Positions 13,440 through 24,790 of a DNA stretch of 64,000 nucleotides are shown here, piece after piece. The DNA is taken from positions 38,364 through 102,363 of the forward strand of contig JAECUM010000845.1 in assembly GCA_016617855.1 (NCBI GenBank), read 5' to 3'. A program made the position numbers and the translations under genes. This DNA comes from Megalonaias nervosa. Lineage: Eukaryota > Mollusca > Bivalvia > Unionida > Unionidae. The notes under the pieces were generated by a model. That model saw only the letters and a program-made list of their open reading frames with translations, searched no databases and was not told where the DNA came from. Numbering within the stretch: the first letter of the stretch is position 1; each line of letters starts with the position of its first letter.

Positions 13440-14740
13440 GTAATCCTAAGAAATAAGTTTGTCATATAGCACCTGGGACATATATTTTGAATTAAGACCT
13501 GTGATGGTAAATGTTCAATATAGGTGACAAGACGTTGCTTTAATGGTAGGAGTAGCAGATGTAGACGATGGTCATTATATTTCAGTGGTATATGCTTTAT
13601 CAATATCAAGATGAGCTATTTTAGTTGTGGTGGTGGCAGTATTAACAGCCACAGACTCAGCGTAATAGTTAGTTTAATTATTTTATATTTTGTAACCAGG
13701 ACGAAAACATTCTTTATCATCATTATTACTACTCTCCTTGATTTTTTGTATTATTGCCAAGGCTATCATACTAGTTTACACCACTTTCACGAACCTGTTT
13801 TTTAATCACATTCTGGATGCCTTGCATGTGTGTATGCAGCACATGCAGAGAGCAGTTAGGTGGACAGCCATCAACAGTACGACAGGGACTGTACCTGCAA
13901 TATTGGCCTCCTCATGAAACAACAGCATTAAGAAACGCAATCTTTGATCATGGCTCTTAGAATGTAACGAATAACATCATGTTTTGAGATTTTAGACGCA
14001 TATAATTAAATTTATAAAATTATATATTTTAGCCACTATATTGTATGGTACTGCTACTGCCCCACAGCTTGAAAACGATGTCAGAGAAAATAATTTGAAA
14101 AGATTAATTAATTCAAGTTACATTTGAGCCATAACACTGAATTCTTAAATGTGATCGGTAATGATTGTGAGTGTCATTACAATATAAAACGTAATGCAAG
14201 AATAAGTATGAGTGATTACATTGGTGGAATACATATATTACGATTTTGTTCTGTTCTTCTCTCCGCCATATTAAAGTGATCATAACCTAAACGATTGTGA
14301 ATTTCAAGCGACCCATCCTAATTATGAAAAATTACGATTTATAAATATGATTCTCTTACCGACCGTAAATTATTTACAATATTAAATGATCGAAATAATC
14401 CACAGTACTCTAAAGGCCAATCATATACCCTCGAAGTAGATCTTTTGTTATTCAAGTTTTGACAAAAGATTTATTTCAATGATTCACTGGACAAAACTAT
14501 TTTCTTTGATGTCAGTCATACTTGGAAAATGCGTAGATTGCTAGTTCGAAAGTTCGAATTCCACTGACTTCAAAAACAAGTGATAAAGTAAATTTTCATA
14601 TATCCTATAGCAATTTATACGCCAACTTTAATATACTATTCGCTGTGTTGTAATTTAGGTAGAGGTCAAATTTACAGCATTCCATGGGATTTTCAAAACA
14701 TTATCAAGCTTCAGTGAATGATTCGGTTGGATATTGGGGT
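13440..14740 (+). repeat. Diverged duplication, unit A part 2
   Basis: Aligns with about 29735-31000. Shared blocks include ATGGTCATTATATTTCAGTG, AATAATTTGAAAA with ATTAATTCAA, ACGATTTTGTTCT, GATCATAACCTA, TTTCAAGC, and TTTATGTCAGTCAT. No coding content recognised. Confidence 0.7.
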
Positions 14741-14744
14741 TGAA

Positions 14745-17700
14745 GACTGAGTTTCCTCAACTTCAAAACTCCTTTATTTTTTAGTTTATTTATGTCAGAT
14801 GTTATTGTAAATTTATTTTGATTTGAGGAATTATGTAGATTTTCCATATTAATTGTGCATTGCGAATTTCACGGGTCATAAGTTCAAGGTATATGTAAGT
14901 TTTTCCAGATATGCAATGCTGACAAATATTGCTATTTGTATACATTTTGTATTTAATTTGACAGCGATTCCAGGTGGAAAAAAGATCATATGCTGCATCC
15001 ATGCAGAAAGCCATGCACCGGCAACTAGTGACACATCATTCCGTAATACACAACCACGTTCAGGTCTCACAGGCAATAACCTCAATAAGTTATCGACATA
15101 CGTTTGATGTCAGTCAGGAATGGATCATATGATGTCTGCTAAGTTCAGACGTTCCAAAGGTTCAGTCATCTAGAACAAATAATAAACTTATTATATACTT
15201 ATAGCAAGTATATCCTAATTTGAATATATTTCCACTCTCTCTTTGATGCAACTTAGAGAGAATTCATCAGCCAATTAAAGACTTAACAGTTCATATGAAA
15301 AAGTACAGTCCATTTAAACGACGAGCAAGCAACGGATGTACTTCAAATCATATATGAACAAAATCGCTTGGTACTTTCTATTTTCTTTGGTTGCTGAGTG
15401 GAGTTGCTAAATCACCTGAACCTAATATTAGATATTGTATTTTGATGCTCCCAACATTCGTGTAACAAAGGTTGTGAATATGTTTCTGAGAAATAATGGT
15501 CTTAAAACTGATCATATCTGTTAGTTAGTTCATACATCAGTCATAAATGCATTGAATATGTCCATTGCAAAATATTCAGTACGGATTCATTTATTGAGGA
15601 ACGATGCCATTTTGTTATATCTGTTGTTGAACTTTGTGCATATGTGTATGTAGGGTTTACAGTTGTCCTCGTTTAGTTAATGAGATTGAAGTAAGGGAGT
15701 GAGCTAAAGGTCAGATTTAATCATATTTCATTTGATCAACATCGCTTTCAAGTGCTTCAGTTTCCTAGATCCAATACTCCCCTCCATTATCCCAACACAG
15801 ATACGATACAAATGGCTCGAAAATTATTAGATCCCCCTATTAATGGTAGATATATATTTTTAAATTTATAGCTTTGGCTGTGTCGTCCACAACTTCAGTT
15901 ATGTTATGGTATGTAAATAGGGTCAGGTATATTCCCTGGCAGTTGATGTATTAAACTGAAAGTTGGGACAATATTTATATAAGGTTTATACCCAGATATA
16001 TCTCGAGTTCCTGTCTCTCCTTCGTTACACAAATGTTCTTTATATATTTGTCGATCATATTACGGTGCTGTGTATAAGTTTTAGAAATTCACTGCCCACA
16101 ACATCGTGTGGTATTCAACTGAATGATATAATTTATATTCCTAACAATTCTAACCCTGATATTTGGAGCTACTGCTTGTTTGCCTAAGCATAAAACTGGG
16201 AGCATAATAGTCAACAATGTTAAGGTGGAGTGTGAAAGTTGATGAAAGTTACAGAACTTTTGCATTTGTTGCTGCATTCAACTATATCGTACGGGATTGT
16301 CAAAATTATTTATATGTTGTGTGAATGATTTTGAAAGACATATCATCAGCACCAGTGAATGCGTTCAAATTATACGTTATGATAAAAGTGCTATCTCTAT
16401 CTTTCTTACAATAAATTTTTTCTTAAAAAATATTATTAATCTAAACATTAATAAAATAATACAAATTAGTGTGCTTGGATTCTGCATATATATCCGCTAA
16501 TTCAGAAAGAAACTGCAGTAATAACTTACTATGTCGAATAAAAACAAAAATATTGGATATATTTTTATACTTTGTTTACTATATTTAGTGTGTGAAATCA
16601 GTAGAGTGCTTCTTTGTTTACGTACAGTGTTTCAATATACATTTTCTCAATGTATATCCTTAAAAGGCAATGCATACTACCAATCAAGTTAGAATTGCAA
16701 ATTTGAACAATTCTGTGCGATTGTTGTACGACATTTGTCCTTCTAATGGCACTGTATATTATGCTGTTTCAGTGAATCCAGTGTTGGCAAAAATGTATAA
16801 TTTTCCGATGTTCTGGCAAATTTATGTCGCACGCAAACACTTTCCTGTTATTTACATTTTTGCATAAAAGGGAATTACTATCTCTGGATACAAATCAAAT
16901 CTATCCAAGACAAAGCAATGGTCACTGTCAATTCAGTCTTAGGATTCGTTCCAAAACAATTATATGGTGGCGGTGGTGGCAACAGTTTGTTATGGGTTTG
17001 CTTAAAGTTTTTCAGTTGCACATATTTTAAGTTTTAAATTTGCATTTATTTCTTAAAATGCTTGATAAATTCTTTGCATACGCGTACTAAACCATTATGA
17101 ATGATTTACAATTAAATCTGCAGCATATATGTTTCCTTCACAAAGATAAAGATCAAATGATAGAATATCTTTATGAAGATTATCTTATTTAATCAGTAAT
17201 ATATTGTTTTCTTCATTGAACAACTGGCCAAAATTGACATACAATGGATGTATGTCAGGAATACAAGATATGTATGTTAAATTCAAGGCTACAAACGCTT
17301 CTGTCTTCTAAACCAAGTGAAACAATTTCTTGTCATAGATCTTATAGCAAGTATACACTAATTCGAATTTGCTGCGCTGTTCTTTAGTTATTATGCTGAA
17401 ACTTAGACACAAACAAATTGCAGATTGTACAATCCAATGTAATCATACAGTCCATCAGTTTAGCTAATGTGTATTTTTCTGCCATGGATGAATGAATGAA
17501 TAAAGGATTTAAGTCGGATACGCTATCTAAGAGCTTTCGCGACTGGTTAGTTCTTGAGAGTCGAGATTTTTAATTGAATTGATCGGGATTGTAGGAATGG
17601 TGCCATTACAATCCCGCGTTTATGTGCGATGGTCGCACTTCTTATATGAAATGGATGTTTCTTGTTTGGTCGACGATGATAGAAGCACGGACGTAAAGGA

Positions 17701-18180
17701 AAACATTCATTATATAGAAAAAGAAAAAACCTTAGTTGTTTATATAGGTTTACTCGAGGATAATGGAGATCAGGAATTTTCTACTGAATCATTTTAAGTG
17801 AAAGTGGAGGAAAGATACGTTTTATTGATTACCTATTCAACATTTGCAATTCTTATTTGCATGCATATTTAGCCTTCACAATATTATAAGAATCATAAGA
17901 CTAACTTTTCTTGTAGTTATTAATCTAAGGTACTAAGATCTTTAATGCCATATATCGTACTTACTTTCACCACTATTACGAGTACGAACATTTAAACATG
18001 TGTACTTACGAATGTTGTCATGGAACTAACATTAAAGGATACGAATCTCTGTATTGTTTAGAAATAATAAAATAGTTCACTCGATGTGTCTAATGACACT
18101 TAAAAAATAAATTTCGTCTCTAACAATATCGATAAAAAATTGAAACAATAGATAATAACAACCACAGATTTATTCTAAAA
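14745..18180. other. Non-coding sequence with a weak internal duplication
   Basis: No gene recognised. About 15110-15330 and 17235-17480 resemble each other (ATGTCAGGAAT/GTCAGTCAGGAAT, CTTATAGCAAGTATA, then CATACAGTCCAT/GTACAGTCCAT). This extends the pattern of old tandem duplication across 12-19 kb. Confidence 0.4.
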
Positions 18181-18214
18181 CAATGTAAGAAACAACGGAA
18201 AACTGAGGAAGGCG

Positions 18215-18985
18215 CAATCATGTTTAATTGCCTGAAAACAAAAAATGAGTTTGAATATTATTATTCACGAACATGCATTATATAATGAAAGCGGATATGA
18301 TCAGATTTATGTATTAACTGTATTTTCACTGGGAACACGCATCAATTCTGTCATTGGGTTGGACATTTTTTTTTTATGTTCGAGTGGCGCCATTCTTTTG
18401 ATTAAAGTATAATACAGCGTTGCTCTCCTTTGGAAAGAGGTTATATGATTAACACTGAGATTCATCTTAGTTCTATAATCAATAAGCAATCATTAATAAT
18501 TGGAGAGACAAATCGCAATCTCTTTGCCCCGTACTGTTTGCACACTTTAAAAATACCAGGTTCGTAGCTGATTGATACCTGTTCCGAATCACAAACCACA
18601 ACCAGCATTGTGCCTAACTAAAAATAACTAGCGTGATTATCATGTCAGACCTCAAACTTGCTTCTGCTAAAATAACGCAGTTATCTGATACAATCTTTAC
18701 ATAAGTACGCCGCATGATTATAAACTAGCTTCACTCTTCTCAAAGTCACGACATTACTACCTTTTCTCAATACTGTTTAGAAGGCAACACCGGTACACAA
18801 ATCACGCTCACGTTGTAAATAATAAAATATATAACCTGGACAATCTACATTGATCATAAAGAAAAACACTAAGTTTTAGACGTGGGCATTAGAATACTCT
18901 TGTAGACATTTTTAGATATATTGTAATTGAAACTCTGACATTATTTTTAGATATATTGCAATTTAAACTCAATCATTGCATCAGT
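18215..18985 (+). repeat. Diverged duplication, unit B part 1
   Basis: Counterpart of 12390-13170. Its continuation (the counterpart of 13440-14740) does not follow directly. It resumes at about 29735, after the TA repeat, DIRS copy 2 and the LINE. Confidence 0.65.
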
Positions 18986-18995
18986 TTGTGGTAGC

Positions 18996-18998
<3 letters not shown>

Positions 18999-19075
<77 letters not shown>
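18999..19075. repeat. (TA)n microsatellite
   Basis: About 38 TA units directly abutting the 3' end of DIRS copy 2. Confidence 0.95.
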
Positions 19076-19079
<4 letters not shown>

Positions 19080-19962
19080 GTGGTGTGTTCTTACGCATGT
19101 AGGTGGGATGCAAGTTATTGTCAGAAAGAAAGTGAATGAAAACACAGGGTTCTGTATTACTAACGTGTTTGATGAGATTGTAAAATTAAATGTGCATGCA
19201 CCATCCTACTCTTTACGACATCGATAGAATCGAAAGGAAGACAGAGAGTGAAAAGACAGAATTCCCTAGGTCAGTCGTGCAAATGTTACAAAGTCAAAGT
19301 GTATGGGTACATAATTAAAACAAAGACGAGCGTTGTGTTTGATGCTGGCCACTTTCGTGACTTTGTATTGAAATAAATGAAATGTATTGAACCAGAAATT
19401 TGCTATGGATATACAGGATAACATAACTATTTAGACAAAGTCTAAAGAGCAAACATGCAAACAAACTGAACAATGACACATACGGTAAAATACAGAAATA
19501 TGTTGAGGCTGCAACCGCCATAAACAGAAATACAGCAAATAGAGCTTGCTGCATTTCTGGCAGCCACAAAGTGAGGGTGGGGCAAGGACAAAAATCCCCA
19601 GCATCAAAGAAAAGAAAAATAAATGGTGATCAATACTAATCAGATTACTACTGTATTGCCGGGGCAATAGAGCACCCTCGTATGCCCTGGTAGTTACGAT
19701 ATATCCAGGATTGGGAAAAAAACATAAAACGGATCCGCGGACTTCATGAATGCGCTGTTGGTCTTCTGGAGCTGTTAGAGTACCCTCATACGCTCTTGGC
19801 GGTCGAAACGGCAGGCAGATACAGATTGGTCCAGGTCGAGTGTATGCAATCCTAACAAGCACAGTCGATGACCAGGGATCTAGGTCTGCGAAACCCACGA
19901 GACCTGAAAGAGACAGTAACAAACACAGCAGAATGGCGATCTTAGAAAAAGTGACTAAAGTG
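19076..19962 (-). other. 3' untranslated region of DIRS copy 2
   Basis: Matches 31070-32002 of copy 3 closely. A GGGCA...TGCCC inverted pair lies at about 19663-19687 and the equivalent is duplicated in copy 3. Frames crossing this region are not conserved as proteins between the two copies. The outermost part carries GCGTAAGAACA on the minus strand. This resembles GCGTAAGGACA at the 5' terminus and may be a trace of split repeats. Confidence 0.5.
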
Positions 19963-20850
19963 TTACAAAGCCGAGACCGTTTTGCCTAACCTTATGTATT
20001 TCTTAAATGCATCTGATCTCCAGCGGCCTAATTCCCGTATTTGGTTGTCGCTGAAACCTTGTCTAGCCGCCTCAGTGGCGGCTCCGGTTCTGAAACTATG
20101 GGACTTAAAATGGTAAGTGTTAAAGCCACAAAAGCAAAGTGCTCTTCTAAGTTCAGTATTAAATTCTACTCTAGAAACTGGTTGCCCATTTCGGTTCATG
20201 AATAGTGGTCCCGGAGTATTACCCCTGAGGGTCAGGTATGCTTTTAAATGAGCTATCGGACATATAGCAGAGTTTTGTTGGGCAGCAACATGCAACATAT
20301 ATGGTTGTCCTGAGCCGTGTTTGAAGTGTCGAAAAGTGATTGTAAGACGCTTGAGGGAAAAAGTGACTTCAGATAATTGTATCAAATTATCATTCTGATG
20401 TGCAGTCGCTTGCACTGTAATCTCTCCTATTCTGAGAAAGGCATGGAAAGCCAATGTAAACATGGCCGAATACATGGTACGCATAAAATGGTTTGAGACG
20501 GTATGCATCATCGATGCTGTTAGCTTATCCAGTACAACTTTGTCAATTGGCAAACGAACATCATGAGATTTACTTTTGTGACTGGTTTGAATCAGTTTTT
20601 GAATAAGGAAAGATGACGATGGGTCTGCGAAGCCGTTGAGTTTGTGCGCATAGCCAACTGCAGAAACAAAAGTGGATATCGAAGAGGCTGCATATTTCTT
20701 GCTGATTAAGTGCGCTATGAAAAGGGCCAAATTGGTTATTGAAACTGGGAGAGAAAATTCGGTCAAGGTGTCTGATGTGAACTCTTTATATAGCGTCCAA
20801 GCCCGCTTATATGTGGTTTGTGTAGCTGGGTGAAGGATATTTATAAGCAA
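19963..20850 (-). CDS. Tyrosine recombinase of DIRS copy 2
   Basis: A 295-codon open frame encoding a phage-integrase-type tyrosine recombinase, which in DIRS elements integrates the circular cDNA without target-site duplication. An N-terminal SAM-like DNA-binding region (about 1-85) precedes the catalytic domain. Visible catalytic residues are Arg140 (FLRIGE), His251-x-x-Arg254 (HSFR), Trp277 in GRW and the nucleophile Tyr285 (KKYIR). The listed start is TTG. The frame stays open upstream without an ATG to about 20935 and there overlaps the end of RNase H in another frame, so the recombinase is probably the C-terminal part of a pol polyprotein separated by one frameshift. All key residues are present, in contrast to the damaged reverse transcriptase. 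Confidence 0.88.
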   Translation of the reverse strand: MLINILHPATQTTYKRAWTLYKEFTSDTLTEFSLPVSITNLALFIAHLISKKYAASSISTFVSAVGYAHKLNGFADPSSSFLIQKLIQTSHKSKSHDVRLPIDKVVLDKLTASMMHTVSNHFMRTMYSAMFTLAFHAFLRIGEITVQATAHQNDNLIQLSEVTFSLKRLTITFRHFKHGSGQPYMLHVAAQQNSAICPIAHLKAYLTLRGNTPGPLFMNRNGQPVSRVEFNTELRRALCFCGFNTYHFKSHSFRTGAATEAARQGFSDNQIRELGRWRSDAFKKYIRLGKTVSAL

Positions 20851-20899
20851 ATGCTCCAGCGTACTCCCTAGCTTGGCAAGGTTGGAAGAAGCGGAATGC

Positions 20900-22301
20900 G
20901 ATGAGGGTGTGTGCCCGCAACCTGTTGCCGAGAAAGGGCATCGGCGAGTTTGTTACGTGTACCAGGTATATGTTTTGCCTTGAACAAGATATTTAATTTA
21001 TGGCAAGCGAGTACAAATTTGCGAATGAAATGCATTATTGTTGTTTCCTTAAAGGATTGCTTGTTTATGTTTTCAACTAAGGCTTGATTGTCAGTATGAA
21101 AATATATACATTATTGGACAAGTGTTCTCCCCAGATCAGAACTGCCAGAACAATGGGGTAGAAGTCTACAAGCGTTTTATTTTGATATGCCCATGTCTGA
21201 TCCCAAATGGCATAGGAATAGTGCGTGCCTAGGACCGCACCATATCCTACTGAGGCAGAAACATCTGTGTACAAGTCCAACGAGTCGGACGTCATCTAAA
21301 TGTCAGGTAAGAATAAGGATCTACCGTTAAAGTCGATTAAAATGTTTTGCCAGGCCCTCAAGTCTTCTTTTACCTCTTTTGTTAGTCTAATGTGGTGATG
21401 CGGTTTTGAGACGCCAATTGTCAAGTTGATGAATCGCCTAAGAAAGGCTCGTCCCGGCAAAACAACTGCGCAAGCAAAGTTAAGAGTACCTATGATGGAT
21501 TGCAACTCCTTGACAGTAATTTTATTTCGAGCCAAATATAAATGTATTAGATTTTTCTAGTTTGTCCGTGGGATGGCTAACCTCCATTCTCACGGAATCT
21601 AATTCGTATTCGAGGTACGTCATAGTTGTTGACGGGGCAAATGTTTTATCCGCAGCCATAGGAACGCCTATGTCGGCACATACAGTCATGAAGTGATCAA
21701 GCTTATGCTGGCATTGGACACGAGTTGCATCAAGTATCAAAATATTGTCCAAAATATGTGTCATGTGTGTTATAGATAACTTTGTGTTCGCTATCAATTG
21801 AAGGGAATTGCTAAAGGTCTCAAATATCTGACAAATGGAACTACAACCCATTGGTAAGCAGTTGTCAAAATAGTACCTGTTCCGCAACAAAAAGCCGAAG
21901 CAATGATATTGCATGGGACAAATAGGAAGAATACGGAAATCATTTGATATGTCTGTTTTGGCCCTAAAACATCCCCTACCTAGCTGTTTTATACATGTGA
22001 TGGCATTATCAATGCCTTCGTAGTGTACTGCTGATTGTTGAGTTGGAATTCCATCGTTAACCGAATCGCCCAGTGGGAAGGAAAGGTGATGAATTAGTCT
22101 GAAAGACCCAGGAGTTTTCATTTCTACTAGACCCAAAGGCGAAATGTGTAAATTGGGAAATGGTTTTGTACGAAAAGGCCCTGCAAAACGACCCGCTGCC
22201 AATTCTTTCTGTATCTTTTCTTCAGTAATTTGGACATTAGTTTGAGCCGATTTCAGATTCTTACATATGTGTGTTTGCAATGTTCCCCCTATACCCAACA
22301 T
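20900..22301 (-). pseudogene. Reverse transcriptase-RNase H of DIRS copy 2
   Basis: Frames 22301-21522, 21535-21296 and 21295-21077 together cover reverse transcriptase and RNase H. Motif A is KTDISNDF. The active site that reads HILDDILIL in copy 3 reads HILDNILIL here, so the second catalytic aspartate is lost. RNase H begins at LYTDVSASVGYG. The connection ends with the typical RNKLADALSR motif near 20960. A small deletion/frameshift near 21535 and a stop between the second and third frames add to the damage. The family normally copies genomic RNA to cDNA in the cytoplasm or nucleus-associated particles; this copy should be inactive. Confidence 0.85.
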
Positions 22302-22538
22302 CGAAACTTTTTTGAAAACCTACAAGCAAGTATTCCGTTGTGGCAGGATCGAACTCGTGAAGCCAATATTGCAAGCGGTCAATTTTAACAGGGGTAGGCA
22401 AAAGGTCAGAACTATTTGCCGACAGCCTTCTTGATGTTTGGGTTAGTGTTTCGAGGTTGGTCTGATCGTTGGAAACGAAAAAGCTGGTTGTTAGGTCGCT
22501 GCGGTTGCTGGCTGTATTGTGGAAGTACCTTAAAGGGG

Positions 22539-22794
22539 GGAGGGGGCCGAGTGGCCGAGTGGTCTAAAGCGCTGATCGTTACGGATCACTGCCATCCCAC
22601 CTCTGTCTGCGTGAGTTCGAGTCCAGGCTCGGCTAACGTGGGTATGTGAGAAAGCCTGCCAGTAGCTTCTCGTGGGTCGGTGGTTCTTCCCGGGGTTTTC
22701 CAGGGTTCTTCCTCCACCATTAATACTGGCCGCCATGTATAGCCTATCTTGTGCTGAAAAATGGCGTTAAACCCTATAACAACAACAACAACAA
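22539..22794 (+). mobile_element. tRNA-derived SINE inserted in DIRS copy 2
   Basis: A 256-bp insertion with a class II tRNA-like head. The A-box region GGCCGAGTGGTC is at about 22552 and the B box GAGTTCGAGTCC is at about 22612. A body with CCACCATTAATACTGGCCGCC follows, and the tail is (AAC)n. It is flanked by perfect 11-bp direct repeats CCTTAAAGGGG (22528-22538 and 22795-22805). Copy 3 has one CCTTAAAGGGG at the empty site (about 33996). The body resembles metazoan/molluscan SINE central domains as I recall them; exact family not assigned. Confidence 0.9.
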
Positions 22795-22911
22795 CCTTAA
22801 AGGGGTGCGAAATTGGTTTGGGGCAGCGATTGAATGAATGTCCCCTAAACAGTTGAAGTATTTGTGCTGAAAATTGCATGAAAATCCCGATGAACAGCCA
22901 CCGTTTTTGTG

Positions 22912-23875
22912 CTACATAAAACAAACTCCCATCGGATACTTTGTGTTTGTACTCTGTGAGGGATTGGTATGTGTGTAGCTGTTATGACTCGACTCTAGCA
23001 CAGCCTTCATGTAGGGTCCTAGGTGTGTGGTACCGCATTTAGCTTCCCCTTTGCAACCAATTGTCGAAAGTTGTGATCATAGTACCTCCAATCGGCGCGT
23101 CTCTCCTCCAGTTTAAGGACAGTTTCCATATGGTGGGGAAGAGAGGTGCTAAGCTTCTCACATAAGACACTAGTGAACCTGCTCCAAGCAAGAATCCACT
23201 GTCCGATTGTGAGTTGGATGTTCCTAACGTTTGGGACAATGCTAAGTTCAGGACCAGTACTGTTAGTATGTAACTGAAATTTAAAACCCGCATCCTGCGC
23301 GTTACTCAGGAGGGTATAATAATCAATGTATGAGCCCACCCATCTGTTTGCCTTAACTTTATCCGGGATTAAAGTGGATGGGGAGACTGATGAGCTTACA
23401 AACTGTAAATGTGAAAGCCCCCCCCCCAGGTAGAAACGATTTGGACGACGTTACCTGTATCCACCGCTGTACCTGTAAGTGAAGCTGCGTTTTCCACAAT
23501 GGCACGGAAGACCATAGATGCTGCTGGTGTGTCGTCTGTTGCTACGGCGAGTACGTGTTGAAAACCAGTTTGTGGACTATTTTCCGTGGTGGACGGCCTG
23601 AGCATAGCTACCAGCTGATCAAATCTGTTATTGATCTCCCGTGTCATTTGGGTGGTGAGCCTATCGGAGACTTCTTGGGTTATAACATTAACAAGATGGG
23701 GGTCGATCGAAGCCCCTACCGTGGATCTGCTAGGTTGAGGGATGGTGGCAGTTGGTGTTGAGAATGGCGCCTTTTTTCTGGGCCTCTTCTCCGCCTCTTG
23801 GACATTGGACCTCGATGGTCTGGCTCTCTTCACTGCCACTTGCGACGCCTCCGCAGCTTTCTTCGTAGGGGGCAT
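22912..23875 (-). pseudogene. Gag-like protein of DIRS copy 2
   Basis: Starts at the ATG at 23875 with a basic, Lys/Arg-rich N-terminus like copy 3. The frame breaks at a run of nine C (about 23418-23426). It continues in another frame from 23339 downstream, then shifts again near 23045, where copy 2 has lost one base of the CCCCC tract present in copy 3. The rest is nearly identical to the intact gag of copy 3, which gives the normal end at 22912. Confidence 0.8.
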
Positions 23876-24274
23876 TCTGTAAGGAATGCCACAAAGTTAA
23901 TAATTACATCAATGTCAGTTTATTACTACGTAGCAATCGTTGCAAATGCATAACCCTTATTGTAAATTATGAAACTCAATGTTCACTGTAGTGAGATGAG
24001 GAACAAATTCGGCAATAGTAAGAAAGGAAATGAAAAGGAACCAAATTTGACTACTATGAACATTGTGGGTCAATGTTTTGAGGTGCGGAATGCAACATGA
24101 AACCAGTACAAACATGGCCTAAACGAGCTGGGCAACACATAGAACATTTACTTGGAGGGAAGTGGTGGAAGCAGAAAGTACAAATGACCAATTAGAAACA
24201 AATAGTAAGGTGCGGAACCCAAGTACGCCAAGCATGAAATAGTAGCAAACGGAAAATATATAGAACGACTGCTA

Positions 24275-24545
24275 AACACCGTCCTGTGGTACGGAACCAA
24301 CTGGTAAAACACACAGGCCAGTGATACGGGATCAACTGGTAAACACAATCCAGTGGTACGGAACCAACGGGTGAACACATAGGCCAGTGATACGGAATCA
24401 ACTGGTAATCATACAATCCAGTGGTATGGAACCATCTGGAGAACAAGGTAATACAAAAACCAGTGGTACGGAACCAGCTGGCTAACACACAATCCAGTGG
24501 CACGGAAACAGCTGGATAACTCAAGCAAGTGGTACGGAACCGATT
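24275..24545 (-). repeat. Hairpin-repeat array in DIRS leader, copy 2
   Basis: About nine units of 28-34 bp. The commonest unit can fold as arm CCAGTGGT, loop ACGGA, arm ACCAACTGG, with one bulged base. Near-identical to 35489-35759 in copy 3. It lies between gag and the 5' terminal region, so the element RNA would carry a row of small stem-loops in its leader. Confidence 0.8.
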
Positions 24546-24790
24546 GAAAGAAAACAAACATGCGGTCGTTTGCAAAGCCTGTTCGAAAGTATTTAACAGT
24601 ATGACAAAGACAACAGACGGACAAAACTCTCTTAGGCACAGATGTTGATGAAACAAATTCATGTAATGGACGATGGAAATATATCTACATATAGCTTTAT
24701 AGTTCTTATACAATTGGCCGGAGACATTTTTTGCAAGCCACTATAATAGCCACACTGAGCGACTTGTACAGGTGGTATTGGCCGATAATT

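Noticed and set aside
19431..19922. A 163-codon minus-strand protein at the DIRS 3' end
   Set aside because: The matching region of copy 3 does not keep the frame, so it is treated as untranslated region.
22545..22625. A functional tRNA-Ser/Leu gene
   Set aside because: A- and B-box-like sequences are present but the body continues into a SINE with an (AAC)n tail and target-site duplications.
24275..24545. CRISPR array (regular repeats of about 30 bp)
   Set aside because: Repeats are degenerate, spacers are not unique inserts, the setting is a eukaryotic retrotransposon leader, and the same array recurs in three element copies.
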